Shown here: positions 17,589 through 26,514 of the stretch, piece after piece
Numbering within the stretch: the stretch's first letter is position 1
How the letters are laid out: the number at the start of each line of letters is the position of its first letter
NCBI GenBank assembly: GCA_045562575.1
Contig: JBJKVQ010000030.1
Location: forward strand, 1 to 61,086
DNA: 61,086 nucleotides
DNA from: UBA6952 sp045562575
Lineage (GTDB): Bacteria > Chloroflexota > Dehalococcoidia > Lucifugimonadales > UBA6952
Reading direction: 5' to 3'
Program-made: the position numbers and the translations under genes
The notes under the pieces: generated by a model
Database searches by the model: none
What the model saw: only the letters and a program-made list of their open reading frames with translations
What the model was told of the DNA's origin: nothing

Positions 17589-18908
17589 ATGTCATTATTT
17601 GAGCATAATATACGAAAAAATCTAATTCAGTCATCGCCATTGTCTTCAAGAATGCGCCCTAATAGCTTGGATAGTTTTATAGGTCAAGAACATATACTTG
17701 GAGAAGGTAAGATTTTACGAAATCTTATCAAAAATAAAACTATCCCTTCTATGATATTTTGGGGGGCACCTGGGACAGGTAAAACATCTCTTGCTAAAAT
17801 AATTGCTCAAGAAATAGATATGAATTTTACAGCATTATCCGCTGTTTCTTCTGGCATCTCAGATATAAGAAAAATTACTGATGATATATTATCGAATACA
17901 AGTATAAACAAAGCTAAAACTATGCTTTTCTTGGATGAAATACATCGGTTTTCTAAAAGCCAGCAAGACTCACTTTTACCATTAATTGAAAACGGGATAA
18001 TTATATTAATTGGAGCAACTACTGAACATCCAGGATTTTCGATTATCAATCCGTTAATATCTAGAGTGAAGATATTCAAATTTGATACTCATGACGAAAA
18101 GACATTGTATACAATATTGGAAAAAGTTTTGATAAATACACAAGAATACCTAAATATAGATGAAAAAATAAATATTGATAATGAAGTGATCGATATTCTA
18201 ATTACTGGATCTTCTGGAGACGCAAGAAAGGCCTTAGATACTTTTGAATTAGCAGTCAATTCTACAATCAATAATAATGGTGAAAAAACAATAACTCAAA
18301 GTATTATTCGAGAACTACTGGAAAATAATGCTCTTTATGATCGAAAAAATGACAACCATTACAATACTATATCAGCTTTTATTAAATCAATACGAGGTTC
18401 GGATCCAAATGCAGCAATATATTATTTAGCAAGAATGTTAAAAAATGGTGAAGATCCATTATTCATAGCTCGTAGATTAGTTATAAGTGCGTCAGAAGAT
18501 ATCGGGTTAGCCAATCCAAATGCCATGGTGTTAGCAAATTCTACCTTTGACACTGTAAATAAACTTGGTATGCCAGAATGTAGAATACCTCTAGCAAATG
18601 CTACAATTTATTTAGCATTATCTGAAAAAAGTAATTCTTCATATAAAGCTATAAATAACGCCTACGAAGAAGTAATTAATAATCCAATAACAGAAATACC
18701 TAATCATTTGATTAATTCTGAAACATCAGTAGATAGAGAATTTATGATAGGAGAAGGATATAAATATGATCACGATTCGAAGGATGGATTTATTAAACAA
18801 AATAATTTTCCTAATAAAATAAAAAATACACGTTTTTATGTACCTAAAGAAAATGGGGTAGAGAAAACCCTTAAAGAGAGATTTGAAAAATTATGGGGTG
18901 ATTTGTAA
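17589..18908 (+). CDS. rarA: Replication-associated recombination protein A (AAA+ ATPase)
   Basis: This 439-residue protein of the RarA/MgsA/WRNIP1 family acts at stalled replication forks. The N-terminal clamp-loader-like region begins RMRPNSLDSFIGQEHIL. The Walker A motif GAPGTGKTS is at 59-67, Walker B LFLDEIHRF near 115, and sensor 1 GATTEHPGFSI near 140. The C-terminal tetramerisation region contains SIRGSDPNAAIYYLARML and GEDPLFIARRLVISASEDIGLANP, diagnostic for the family. The length is normal. It may be cotranscribed with the ThDP enzyme, although the functions are unrelated. Confidence 0.95.
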   Translation: MSLFEHNIRKNLIQSSPLSSRMRPNSLDSFIGQEHILGEGKILRNLIKNKTIPSMIFWGAPGTGKTSLAKIIAQEIDMNFTALSAVSSGISDIRKITDDILSNTSINKAKTMLFLDEIHRFSKSQQDSLLPLIENGIIILIGATTEHPGFSIINPLISRVKIFKFDTHDEKTLYTILEKVLINTQEYLNIDEKINIDNEVIDILITGSSGDARKALDTFELAVNSTINNNGEKTITQSIIRELLENNALYDRKNDNHYNTISAFIKSIRGSDPNAAIYYLARMLKNGEDPLFIARRLVISASEDIGLANPNAMVLANSTFDTVNKLGMPECRIPLANATIYLALSEKSNSSYKAINNAYEEVINNPITEIPNHLINSETSVDREFMIGEGYKYDHDSKDGFIKQNNFPNKIKNTRFYVPKENGVEKTLKERFEKLWGDL

Positions 18909-18935
18909 TTATAATATTTGTATATATTTACACAA

Positions 18936-20294
18936 TTACGAAAGGTTGAGTAATGACCTTTTACCGTAACAAAAAACTATTGCAGCAGGAATTAATAAAA
19001 TAGCTGCTATACCCATTGTTAATTGAATTCCAAACCCAGGGTCAAAAACATTAGAAGCATCAATTACTCCAGCCATAGAAGCTACAAGAAATGTACTAAA
19101 GCTTGTCATTCCAAATTCCATCATATAAACGGACATAACACGGCCTCTAAATTCATCACTAACATAACTTTGCACTAAAGCATTACTTAAAGACAAACGT
19201 AATGATTGGAAAAATCCAACAAACATCATAGTAAGGCATCCAATAACAAACGATCTAGTGAATGAAAATATTGTTAGAGTTATCCCTAATGCAAAAACAC
19301 TATAAATAAATATTTTACCCCTATTGGTATCAGACAGGACGGTTACTATAAGTGAGCCAATCAAAGCACCAATTCCCGAAATACTCATCAAACATCCAAG
19401 TCGAAAACTTGAATATGTCAAAAGTTCAGGTAGATTAAATGAACTAATAATTGGTGCAGAATTCATCCAGTCGAAGTCAGAAGCAATTACAACTTGTATA
19501 TCCTTAGCAAATATAGGCATTAACCCCATGTAAGGCATAGATAGTACAACACTGAATAAAGTAGCAAGTAATAAATAAAATATGACAGATTCATTGAAAA
19601 TATATTTAAAACCATCTATTAAATCTCTTAATGGAGTCTTTTGTTTAGCATTAGGATTCAAACTTTTAGTTATAGGTAAAAAGGAAATAATTATTGTAGC
19701 TAAAACATATAAAAAAGTCATAAAGTAATAAACTGTAGTAATGCCCAGTAAAGCTATCATTAAGCCTGCAACCCCAGGAGCTGCAAGACGATTTAAATTC
19801 ATTCCGGATTGGTTTAACGCAATTGCATTAGTTAGATTTTCTCTCCCTACAATTTCAGGTATAACGGCCTGCCTTGAAGGCATTGTAAAACCCATAATAG
19901 TTCCCTGAAAAACTGAAGCCATCATAACGTAAGAAACCCCTGCTCCAGTAGATAGATTGATGAGATCCATAGAAAGGCATATTGCTACAAATAGTGAGGT
20001 AACTGCAAGTAAAACCTGACCACTTTGCATAAGTCGTTTTTTTAGAAACCTATCTGCAAGTACTCCTCCGAACATCGAAGTGAATAACATTGGAAGTGCA
20101 TGAGCAACAGTCATAGCACCTAAAACTGTATAAGAGGCAGACAATTCATATATTAACCATGCTCGAGAAACCATCTGCATATTTAATCCAGCCATTTGGG
20201 CCATCATAGCGAACCAGTATGTGGAGAATCCTTTTATATTAAATGATCTTAAAGGACTTGGTTTATATGATTCTTCAGCAGAGATAGTATTCAA
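18936..20294 (-). CDS. MFS transporter, EntS-like exporter family
   Basis: 452 residues with about 12 hydrophobic segments. The start FNIKGFSTYWFAMMAQMAGLNMQMVSRAWLIYEL pattern (about residues 18-52), the loop GGVLADRFLKKR after helix 2, and MPSRQAVIPEIVGRENLTNAIALNQ place it among MFS_3/EntS-like proteins, usually drug or siderophore exporters. A larger extracytoplasmic loop, about residues 255-295, is unusual. It converges with rarA 27 bases away and is probably a single-gene unit. Confidence 0.88.
   Translation of the reverse strand: MNTISAEESYKPSPLRSFNIKGFSTYWFAMMAQMAGLNMQMVSRAWLIYELSASYTVLGAMTVAHALPMLFTSMFGGVLADRFLKKRLMQSGQVLLAVTSLFVAICLSMDLINLSTGAGVSYVMMASVFQGTIMGFTMPSRQAVIPEIVGRENLTNAIALNQSGMNLNRLAAPGVAGLMIALLGITTVYYFMTFLYVLATIIISFLPITKSLNPNAKQKTPLRDLIDGFKYIFNESVIFYLLLATLFSVVLSMPYMGLMPIFAKDIQVVIASDFDWMNSAPIISSFNLPELLTYSSFRLGCLMSISGIGALIGSLIVTVLSDTNRGKIFIYSVFALGITLTIFSFTRSFVIGCLTMMFVGFFQSLRLSLSNALVQSYVSDEFRGRVMSVYMMEFGMTSFSTFLVASMAGVIDASNVFDPGFGIQLTMGIAAILLIPAAIVFCYGKRSLLNLS
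18941..18961. terminator. Weak hairpin between rarA and the MFS gene
   Basis: AAAGGT and ACCTTT form a 6-bp stem with a 9-base loop just after rarA, overlapping the end of the convergent transporter gene and followed by two more T residues. It could end transcription from either side, but the stem is short. Confidence 0.25.
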
Positions 20295-20384
20295 TTATTT
20301 TTCACAATTAATAAATTAACAAAAGTAATATTTAAAATAAAAAGGCGCCAGTTCAAAATATCATACTTGAAGTGATCTATGCAA

Positions 20385-22643
20385 CTATCTATAAGAAACT
20401 GTTGAAAAATTAGATATTTTCACATCTCTTAGATCTAACATACCGTAGGGAGTGAAGTTAACATCACTGACGTGATCTTTAATTAAAGCAAAGGTATTTC
20501 CATGATACAGTGGAATCAGTACAGCATCATTAATAAGTTTATCTTCAGCATTTATATAATACTGTACCCTTTTTTCTTGGTTAGTTTCTGCTGTTGCTAA
20601 TTCAATTAATAAATCATAATCATAATTATTATATTTACTGATATTACTACCAGCTTTGGAATGAAATAATGAATATAGAAAATTATGAGGATCAGGATAA
20701 TCAGCGATCCAACCATAATCATAAATATCATAAGCTAAATCATCAAAAGAATAATAATATTGATCTGGGGGTATAACATTTGTTGTTATATTAACATCAA
20801 GATTTTTAATCCAGGAATCAATTATTTCACTAATTAATGTATTAGGTCCAGTGTATCCTGGTGTGCTATAAAATATATCAGGTAGTGTTTTATCAAGATA
20901 ATATTTTGAATTCGATAGATGATTTAATGCTGATTCTGGGTCATATTTATAATCATCTTGATTCAAATTAGAATTAAAATCAGGCATTTGTGGAGGTATT
21001 AATCCATATGCGTTTTGATGAACAGAGTCAAAATAATTATTAACAATATTTTGCACATTACTACTTTCGACAAAAGCTTTTCGGACATTTATATCATCAA
21101 AAGGAATTGACTGAGTATTAAATCCAATATAGTAAGTACTCATTTCAGTAGATTTAATTAGATTTCTTTCTTTAATTGGAGATCCTCCATAAATTAAATT
21201 AGAGTTATAAATATCAATAACTTCATCAGAATAAAGTGTAGTTGCATCTATTTCTCCAGATTGATACATTAGAGCAGGCTTCCCTCCATACAGGCGAAAA
21301 ATGAGGCTATCAATTTCAGGTTTGTTAAGATGATAATCTGGATATGGATATAAATACATAATCACACCAGGGATCCAATCACCCATTACAAAAGGTCCAG
21401 TACCTATAGGATTTTCTTCCCAAGCTCTATTATTTTCGCTGTATCTGGCAAGTTGATTTAGATCTACCAAAAACGTATGAGAATGAGAGAGTTTTGAAAT
21501 AAAATAGGGAGTTGGAGAAACTAATTTGATTTCAAATTTCTGGTCATCAATTATATTAAAACCTTCTAAATTATTTATTTTTCCACTACTAAACTCTGTT
21601 GCCCCTACAATATCTCCTAAGTAGTTGAGTACGTTTTTATTATTTTGAGACTTTAAAGCTCTTTCCCAAGAATATTTGATATCAATACTTGCAACATTAC
21701 GGCCTGAATGATATTTAGCATTATCTTTAATAGTAAATGTATAAGTTTCTCCATCATCTGATATTGACCAAGTATCAGCAATATCAGGTTGTAAATATCC
21801 ATCTTTATCAAAACCTGTTAAGCCACTAAAGATTTGTTGAATATATTGTATAGATTTTGATCCAGTAGCAAATGCCGGGTCTAAACTAACAGGACCAGAA
21901 TCTATGTGCAAAACTAAACTTTCATAACGTGGAATATCATATGGCTGTGGTTCAAGTGGTTGAAATGAATCAGCAAGTAAAAGGATAGATGGCAAATTGT
22001 TTTCATAAATGGATGAATCTGCTTCAAATATTATAATATAATTTTTAATTTTATCTGTTACAGATTGTACAAAACCTTTTTTGACAGTATTAGTATCTTC
22101 CCATTGATATTCCATTTGAAAAGCTTCGATACCATTATTTAATCTGGAATTAAGTTCTGAAAGGGTAGTGAAATTGTTTTGTTGTTTGATAGGGGTTATA
22201 AATTGATCAACAATATCTTTATTAGATGAATTACCATCAGTATATACTAGGTATATATCACCAATTGTATCATTTGGAGTTAATTTGATTTCAGCTATAG
22301 ATGGTACACTTTTAGTAGAGTCTACTTGCCAATTCGATGGAAATTTTACAGAAAAACCAAAAAGACTATCTATATATAGATCATCTAGTTTAGGAATAGG
22401 TTGAGTGTTAATATTAGTATCTTGATTTGCTTTATCAATATCATTATTTTCTGTTTTATTTATATCTTTCTCATCAGTTTTGTTATTATCTTTTTCGTCA
22501 ATAATTAATGGCAGGGTAGGGGTTGGTATAATTATTTCTGGCAAGTTTAATTTATCCTCCTGAATTCTAGGTAAATCGAACCTAGCACACGCTAAGGTGG
22601 AAAAAAGAAACAATATTCCAAATAAAATATAATTAATTTTCAT
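20385..22643 (-). CDS. ABC-transporter peptide-binding lipoprotein with an extra N-terminal domain
   Basis: About 752 residues. I start at the ATG at 22643 because it gives an ideal lipoprotein signal, MKINYILFGILFLFSTLAC, with the lipidated Cys at 19; the frame is open to 22673. After a Lys/Asp/Asn-rich low-complexity linker (about 50-85) comes a domain beginning DSLFGFSVKFPSNWQV near residue 92 that resembles PsbP-like folds. From about residue 240 there is a family 5 solute-binding domain (SLVLHIDSGPVSLDPAFATG, PDIADTWSISDDGETYTFTI, and a C-terminal YGWIADYPDPHNFLYSLF). It should capture oligopeptides or similar ligands outside the membrane. No permease or ATPase gene is nearby. No ribosome site is clear at either start. 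Confidence 0.88.
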   Translation of the reverse strand: MKINYILFGILFLFSTLACARFDLPRIQEDKLNLPEIIIPTPTLPLIIDEKDNNKTDEKDINKTENNDIDKANQDTNINTQPIPKLDDLYIDSLFGFSVKFPSNWQVDSTKSVPSIAEIKLTPNDTIGDIYLVYTDGNSSNKDIVDQFITPIKQQNNFTTLSELNSRLNNGIEAFQMEYQWEDTNTVKKGFVQSVTDKIKNYIIIFEADSSIYENNLPSILLLADSFQPLEPQPYDIPRYESLVLHIDSGPVSLDPAFATGSKSIQYIQQIFSGLTGFDKDGYLQPDIADTWSISDDGETYTFTIKDNAKYHSGRNVASIDIKYSWERALKSQNNKNVLNYLGDIVGATEFSSGKINNLEGFNIIDDQKFEIKLVSPTPYFISKLSHSHTFLVDLNQLARYSENNRAWEENPIGTGPFVMGDWIPGVIMYLYPYPDYHLNKPEIDSLIFRLYGGKPALMYQSGEIDATTLYSDEVIDIYNSNLIYGGSPIKERNLIKSTEMSTYYIGFNTQSIPFDDINVRKAFVESSNVQNIVNNYFDSVHQNAYGLIPPQMPDFNSNLNQDDYKYDPESALNHLSNSKYYLDKTLPDIFYSTPGYTGPNTLISEIIDSWIKNLDVNITTNVIPPDQYYYSFDDLAYDIYDYGWIADYPDPHNFLYSLFHSKAGSNISKYNNYDYDLLIELATAETNQEKRVQYYINAEDKLINDAVLIPLYHGNTFALIKDHVSDVNFTPYGMLDLRDVKISNFSTVSYR

Positions 22644-22678
22644 ATATGATAAACTTTTAGATGATATAATCATCGCAT

Positions 22679-22692
22679 TATATGTACATATA
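22679..22692. promoter_or_regulatory. 14-bp palindrome in a divergent intergenic gap
   Basis: TATATGTACATATA is self-complementary and lies between the solute-binding lipoprotein and the FAH/selenoprotein unit. It could be an operator, but in AT-rich DNA such a dyad can arise by chance. Confidence 0.3.
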
Positions 22693-22726
22693 TAATTATC
22701 TAACGAATCATCAATGAGAGCAAATT

Positions 22727-23641
22727 ATGAAGATTGTATTGTTTAAAACTACCGACAATAACACTCACCCTGGTATTATGACTGAAAACGGAGTAATAGA
22801 TATATCAAGTCTATATGACAACAAAGGTTTTTCAGGTCAAGAAGTTATAGTAGATGTTATTGATAGTTTTGAATCCAATAGTCAAGATATTTCTAATATT
22901 GTTGAAAATAATCATGCTATCTCTTTTGAAAGTATACAATTACTACCACCTTTACCTCGACCCAGTAAAATACTCTGCTGTATAGGTAACTATTGGGAAC
23001 ACGCACAGAGAGATGCTAGGCCTCTTAATATGTTTTTAAAATCACCAGAAACCATCATTGGACCAAATGGCACAGTTATATTACCCAATAATACTAGTCC
23101 GTATGTTTTTCATCATGAAGCTGAATTAGCGATTGTAATGAAAGGACCAGCGAAAGATATTACTCAGGCTAATCATCTTGATGCAATTTTTGGGTATACA
23201 TGTTTTGTTGATGTATCGGGAAGAGGCGAAGGCAGAAGTACCTGGAGATCTGGAAGCTGGATGGGCAAATCGTTTGACACATTTGGACCTATAGGACCAT
23301 GCATTGTAACAAAAGATGAAATAGACAATCCAAATAATTTAAATGTTGAATTGAAAAATAATAATGAAATAATGCACAGATATAACACTGATGATATGGA
23401 ACATCGTGTACCAGAGCTTATAGAATTCGCAACAAATATTATGACACTAAACTCAGGTGATATCTTAAGTTGTGGTACTAACCATGAAGGATTAGGTCCA
23501 GTGCAAGATAGTGATGTTTTGGAACTCACTATAGATTCAATAGGAACACTTAAGATTAATATTGCAGATCCGTTAAAACGTGAATGGGAAAGAACTGTAT
23601 ATTTGGGAGAGAATACAACTTACAGAGGCCATTTAAACTAA
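22727..23641 (+). CDS. Fumarylacetoacetate hydrolase (FAH) family protein, linked to a selenoprotein gene
   Basis: 304 residues with the FAH-fold catalytic core. LLPPLPRPSKILCCIGNY introduces the domain near residue 75. The metal-binding Glu residues lie in FHHEAELAIVM near 128, with a further carboxylate near DVSGRGEGR. GDILSCGTNHEGLGPVQDSD closes the active site. Family members hydrolyse C-C bonds of 1,3-dicarbonyls, hydrate or decarboxylate 2-oxo acids, or tautomerise oxaloacetate. The selenoprotein gene starts nine bases after its stop, so the two are cotranscribed and probably act on related substrates. It has two further paralogues on the opposite strand at 26924-28787. Confidence 0.92.
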   Translation: MKIVLFKTTDNNTHPGIMTENGVIDISSLYDNKGFSGQEVIVDVIDSFESNSQDISNIVENNHAISFESIQLLPPLPRPSKILCCIGNYWEHAQRDARPLNMFLKSPETIIGPNGTVILPNNTSPYVFHHEAELAIVMKGPAKDITQANHLDAIFGYTCFVDVSGRGEGRSTWRSGSWMGKSFDTFGPIGPCIVTKDEIDNPNNLNVELKNNNEIMHRYNTDDMEHRVPELIEFATNIMTLNSGDILSCGTNHEGLGPVQDSDVLELTIDSIGTLKINIADPLKREWERTVYLGENTTYRGHLN

Positions 23642-23650
23642 AGGAATGAT

Positions 23651-24628
23651 ATGGAAGAAGATTTTTTAAATAAAGTTAAAAATATTTTAAATCCCCCAGA
23701 TGCAGATGCCGAATTTGGAAAATTGAAGTATTTAGGTTGGGTAAAAGATGAAAATGTAATTTCTGATTTTTTGGCAGATATTTATAATGCAGCTGTTCAT
23801 AGCAGAGAACAAAATAACCTTGATATCCTTAATGACATGCTAGAGACATGGGAAACAAAGGCTACCGAATTATGGCAAGGGCCACATACACGTTCAAAAA
23901 TACAGAATGAAATACCTTGGGCAAATGTTACCAAACCAATAAATGAATCTAAAATTGCATTGGTAACTACAGGTGGATTCTATACATCTGAGCAAAAAGC
24001 ATTTGAAACTGATGGACCTGAAAAATTAGGGGATTGGTCTTACAGGACTATAGATATCGATATTCCTACAAGCAATTTAAATGTAAGTCACATTCATTAT
24101 GATACTACTGGACCTAAGAAAGACCCTAATTGTGTCTTCCCTTTGGATATTTTCAAAGAGCTTGAAAAAGATGGAATTATAGGGAAGATAGCAAATACTA
24201 ATTATTCATTTATGGGATATATCCAAAAACCTGATTTACTTACCGAAACAACTGCAAGAGAAGTAGCACAAAATCTAAAAGCAGATAATGTTGATGCTGT
24301 AGTATTAACTTCTACCTGACCTGTTTGTAATAGGTCCGGTGGACTTATAGCAAGAGAAATTGAAGCTTTAGGAATACCAACAGTTATTATTATGATGTAT
24401 AAAGAAATGGCAGGTGTAGTGAAACCTCCTAGAACACTGCATGTAAAATTTCCTTTTGGAAGGCCTATGGGTGAGCCAAACAACAAATTACAACAAAAAG
24501 TAATAGCACAGGATGCCTTGAATGTTTTACATTCATGCAATACGCCTGGAGAGATAATAGAGTTGCCATACAGATGGAGACGAGAAAATTATGAAGAAAT
24601 TGCTAAAGGTAAAATGTATTCTTTATAG
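23651..24628 (+). CDS. Selenoprotein B of the glycine/betaine/sarcosine/D-proline reductase family (GrdB/PrdB-like), with in-frame TGA as Sec223
   Basis: Two same-frame segments (23651-24316 and 24320-24628) are separated only by TGA at 24317-24319. Read as selenocysteine they give one 325-residue protein, and the homology runs straight through. Before the TGA come IALVTTGGFYTSEQ, GDWSYRTI, NCVFPLDIFKEL, YSFMGYIQKPDLL and DAVVLTST. After it come PVCNRSGGLIAREIEALGIPT and then PPRTLHVKFPFGRPMGEP. The U-P-V-C motif matches the redox-active UxxC of GrdB/PrdB proteins, which cleave C-N bonds of amino-acid-like substrates. A SECIS-like hairpin follows the TGA at the right distance. AAAGGAATGAT precedes the ATG. 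It sits in a unit with an FAH-family gene; the true substrate is unknown. No GrdA or PrdA partner is in the window. Pseudogene is the alternative, but nothing else in it is broken. Confidence 0.88.
24317..24319 (+). other. In-frame TGA, predicted selenocysteine codon 223
   Basis: The TGA lies exactly where the family has its catalytic Sec or Cys, three residues before Cys226. The frame stays open for 102 further codons with clear family homology. Confidence 0.88.
24330..24348 (+). promoter_or_regulatory. Bacterial SECIS-like hairpin of the GrdB/PrdB-like gene
   Basis: ATAGGTCC pairs with GGACTTAT over eight base pairs (one G-U) around a GGT loop at 24338-24340. The loop begins 19 nt after the TGA, within the 16-37 nt window known for bacterial SECIS elements, and GGU matches the SelB-contacted loop sequence of known elements. 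Confidence 0.72.
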
Positions 24629-24629
24629 G

Positions 24630-25316
24630 CTAGTATTGATTGGAACTAATAAAGTAATTTAGATACTCCCATAAATGGTCACTGTGTGCTCGAACTACAA
24701 AATTTAACGTTTCTTTCTCATCCATAGCATGAAGATCACATAAAGATAACAACGATCCGCCATATTTATTTTTTAAAAACTCATTACTTATATTGCCTTC
24801 TGCAAAAGCGTCTATTTTATTTTCCAAAAGTTCTATAACTACTTTTTCTTGAGATTCAACATAAGGAAGTATTTGTGCTCCAATTGGGACATATCTATCA
24901 ATTGCATCGATATGTGCTGTGGAATCAGGGGTAACAACAATTTTTTTGTTTAGTAAATTACTAAGCGAATTAAATATATGGGTATCGTCTTTTCTTACCA
25001 ATAAAGATCTATAGACTTCTGAATATGGGTTACTCCATTTCGCATGAATGCCTATATCTCGATCATTTCTAGCCATTATACCTGCTGCTGCAATATCACA
25101 CTGATTTTGGTTAGGTGCTTCCCAGAGTTCAGAGAAATTCATAGTAACTATACTAATTTTATATCCTATAGAATTTGCAAATTGACCTAGAAATGCTAAA
25201 TCTGAACCAATAATTTCTTCTTCGAATTCGTATGAAAATGGAGCAAATTCAGTATAAGTTCCAATAGTTAAAATTTCAGGATATAAGGTATCAAAATTGT
25301 AATTGTTTGAAAACAT
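24630..25316 (-). CDS. Family 3 solute-binding domain protein without signal peptide
   Basis: 228 residues matching the amino-acid-binding/transporter substrate-binding fold: GTYTEFAPFSYEF near the start, GSDLAFLGQFANSIGYKISIV, then NQCDIAAAGIMARNDRD, and the second lobe with NKKIVVTPDSTAHIDAI. Close relatives include periplasmic amino-acid-binding proteins and cyclohexadienyl/arogenate dehydratases of the same fold. It begins MFSNNYNFDTLYPEIL with no export signal, so either it acts in the cytoplasm, perhaps as an enzyme, or the start is mis-set; no better start is visible. It follows the PIG-L gene by 23 bases and converges with the selenoprotein gene. Confidence 0.78.
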   Translation of the reverse strand: MFSNNYNFDTLYPEILTIGTYTEFAPFSYEFEEEIIGSDLAFLGQFANSIGYKISIVTMNFSELWEAPNQNQCDIAAAGIMARNDRDIGIHAKWSNPYSEVYRSLLVRKDDTHIFNSLSNLLNKKIVVTPDSTAHIDAIDRYVPIGAQILPYVESQEKVVIELLENKIDAFAEGNISNEFLKNKYGGSLLSLCDLHAMDEKETLNFVVRAHSDHLWEYLNYFISSNQY

Positions 25317-25339
25317 GCTACTTTTAATTAGTTGAAAAA

Positions 25340-26047
25340 TTACCGAATTACAAAACCCTTAAAATGTTCGGCATACTGAACACCATAAAGCTGACCTATT
25401 TCACGTTTACGTTCTCTTGTTCTATCAGCAGCTTCTTGGCCTAACTGACTTTTATGTGCAAGAAGTCCCTTTTCTGCAGTATCAATAGAGTCTGTGATAT
25501 CGAACCAAATATTAGGGTTATCATGTCCTATTATTAAAACTTCTCTCACTTTATGTGGTTCCAAACCTTCTTTATCAAGTTCTGGAAAAGTCAAATGATC
25601 TCTTGCCGATGGATACACAGCTGATAATGCAGCCTCACCTGCCGCAAAATGATCTGGATGGCCTATATAATTTTCACCAGTTAATGTTCTATTAGGATTA
25701 GTTGTAATTAATATTTGTGGTTTATGGATACGAATTTGTTTAGAAATATCCTTCCTTACATCCAATGTGGGTTCTAAATATCCATCAGGATAATCAAGGA
25801 ATGCTACATCCTTAAGACCTAATATTTTACCAGCTTCAATTTGTTCTTTTTTTCTAATATCGGCAAGTTGCTCTGGAGAAATTGAACGGTCTTCAGTACC
25901 TTTACTTCCATCAGTCACTAAAACATATACAACTTGTGTACCTTCAGAAATCCATCTAGCGACTGTACCTGAACAACCAAATTCTGCATCATCAGGATGA
26001 GCGGTTACAACCATTGCAGTTTCATATTTACCTAAGGGTTCGAGCAT
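25340..26047 (-). CDS. PIG-L family deacetylase (LmbE-like)
   Basis: 235 residues with the zinc-binding signature AHPDDAEFGCSG near residue 16 and the second metal-ligand motif GHPDHFAAGEAAL near 130. DGSKGTEDRS lies between. Members remove N-acyl groups from sugars or other amides, for example in mycothiol or bacillithiol pathways, or degrade N-acetylated compounds. It sits 14 bases after a hotdog-fold gene and before a solute-binding protein on the minus strand. The neighbours suggest a catabolic rather than a thiol-biosynthetic role, but this is inference. Confidence 0.92.
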   Translation of the reverse strand: MLEPLGKYETAMVVTAHPDDAEFGCSGTVARWISEGTQVVYVLVTDGSKGTEDRSISPEQLADIRKKEQIEAGKILGLKDVAFLDYPDGYLEPTLDVRKDISKQIRIHKPQILITTNPNRTLTGENYIGHPDHFAAGEAALSAVYPSARDHLTFPELDKEGLEPHKVREVLIIGHDNPNIWFDITDSIDTAEKGLLAHKSQLGQEAADRTRERKREIGQLYGVQYAEHFKGFVIR

Positions 26048-26061
26048 TAAAATCTCCTTTA

Positions 26062-26514
26062 TTATTCTTCAGGGGCAAAATATCCACTAGGAACAATTAC
26101 ACTACCTTTACCAACTCCAGTAAGATTTCCATCATCATTTGTTGCATTTATTTCCACAGTAACTTTATTGCCATTTGCTTCTCGTGCAATATCAATAATT
26201 TTACCTGTAAATGTTATTGTGTTTCCTGGTCGAACTGGCCGTAAGTTGCGTAAATCTACCATACCAGTACGATTAAATGAATCAGCACCAAAGTTTCGAC
26301 GCATTAATTCTAAACAGAAAGTGACAGACATTCGTCCTGACGCTATTGTTCCTGCCGTTCCTAGTCTTTCTTGTGCAAATTCTGTGTCAGTAAATTGTGT
26401 TGGGTGTTTTACTCCGGCACTTCCTTCAAAGTCATTAATAGCCTCTTGAGACATAGTTTTCACTAAAGGAGTAATTTCGTCCCCTAAGTTATAATTCCGA
26501 TATTCTATCCCCAT
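26062..26514 (-). CDS. MaoC-like (hotdog) dehydratase, small subunit type
   Basis: 150 residues with the hotdog fold of MaoC-like hydratases, which add water to enoyl-CoA esters. HPTQFTDTEFAQERLGTAG followed by IASGRMSVTFCLELM occupies the place of the long hot-dog helix, and RPVRPGNTITFTGKI the following strands. Its start overlaps the end of the second hotdog gene by ten bases, a sign that both form one two-subunit enzyme. The canonical hydratase dyad D-x4-H is not obvious in the usual form, so activity should be regarded as uncertain. Confidence 0.82.
   Translation of the reverse strand: MGIEYRNYNLGDEITPLVKTMSQEAINDFEGSAGVKHPTQFTDTEFAQERLGTAGTIASGRMSVTFCLELMRRNFGADSFNRTGMVDLRNLRPVRPGNTITFTGKIIDIAREANGNKVTVEINATNDDGNLTGVGKGSVIVPSGYFAPEE

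Noticed and set aside
24392..24628. Separate 78-codon gene starting at ATG 24392
   Set aside because: It is in the same frame as the preceding 222-codon gene and continues its family homology through the TGA; it is the C-terminal end of the selenoprotein.
26014..26449. Plus-strand frames opposite the PIG-L and hotdog genes
   Set aside because: Antisense shadows; the minus-strand genes have clear families, ribosome sites and tight spacing.
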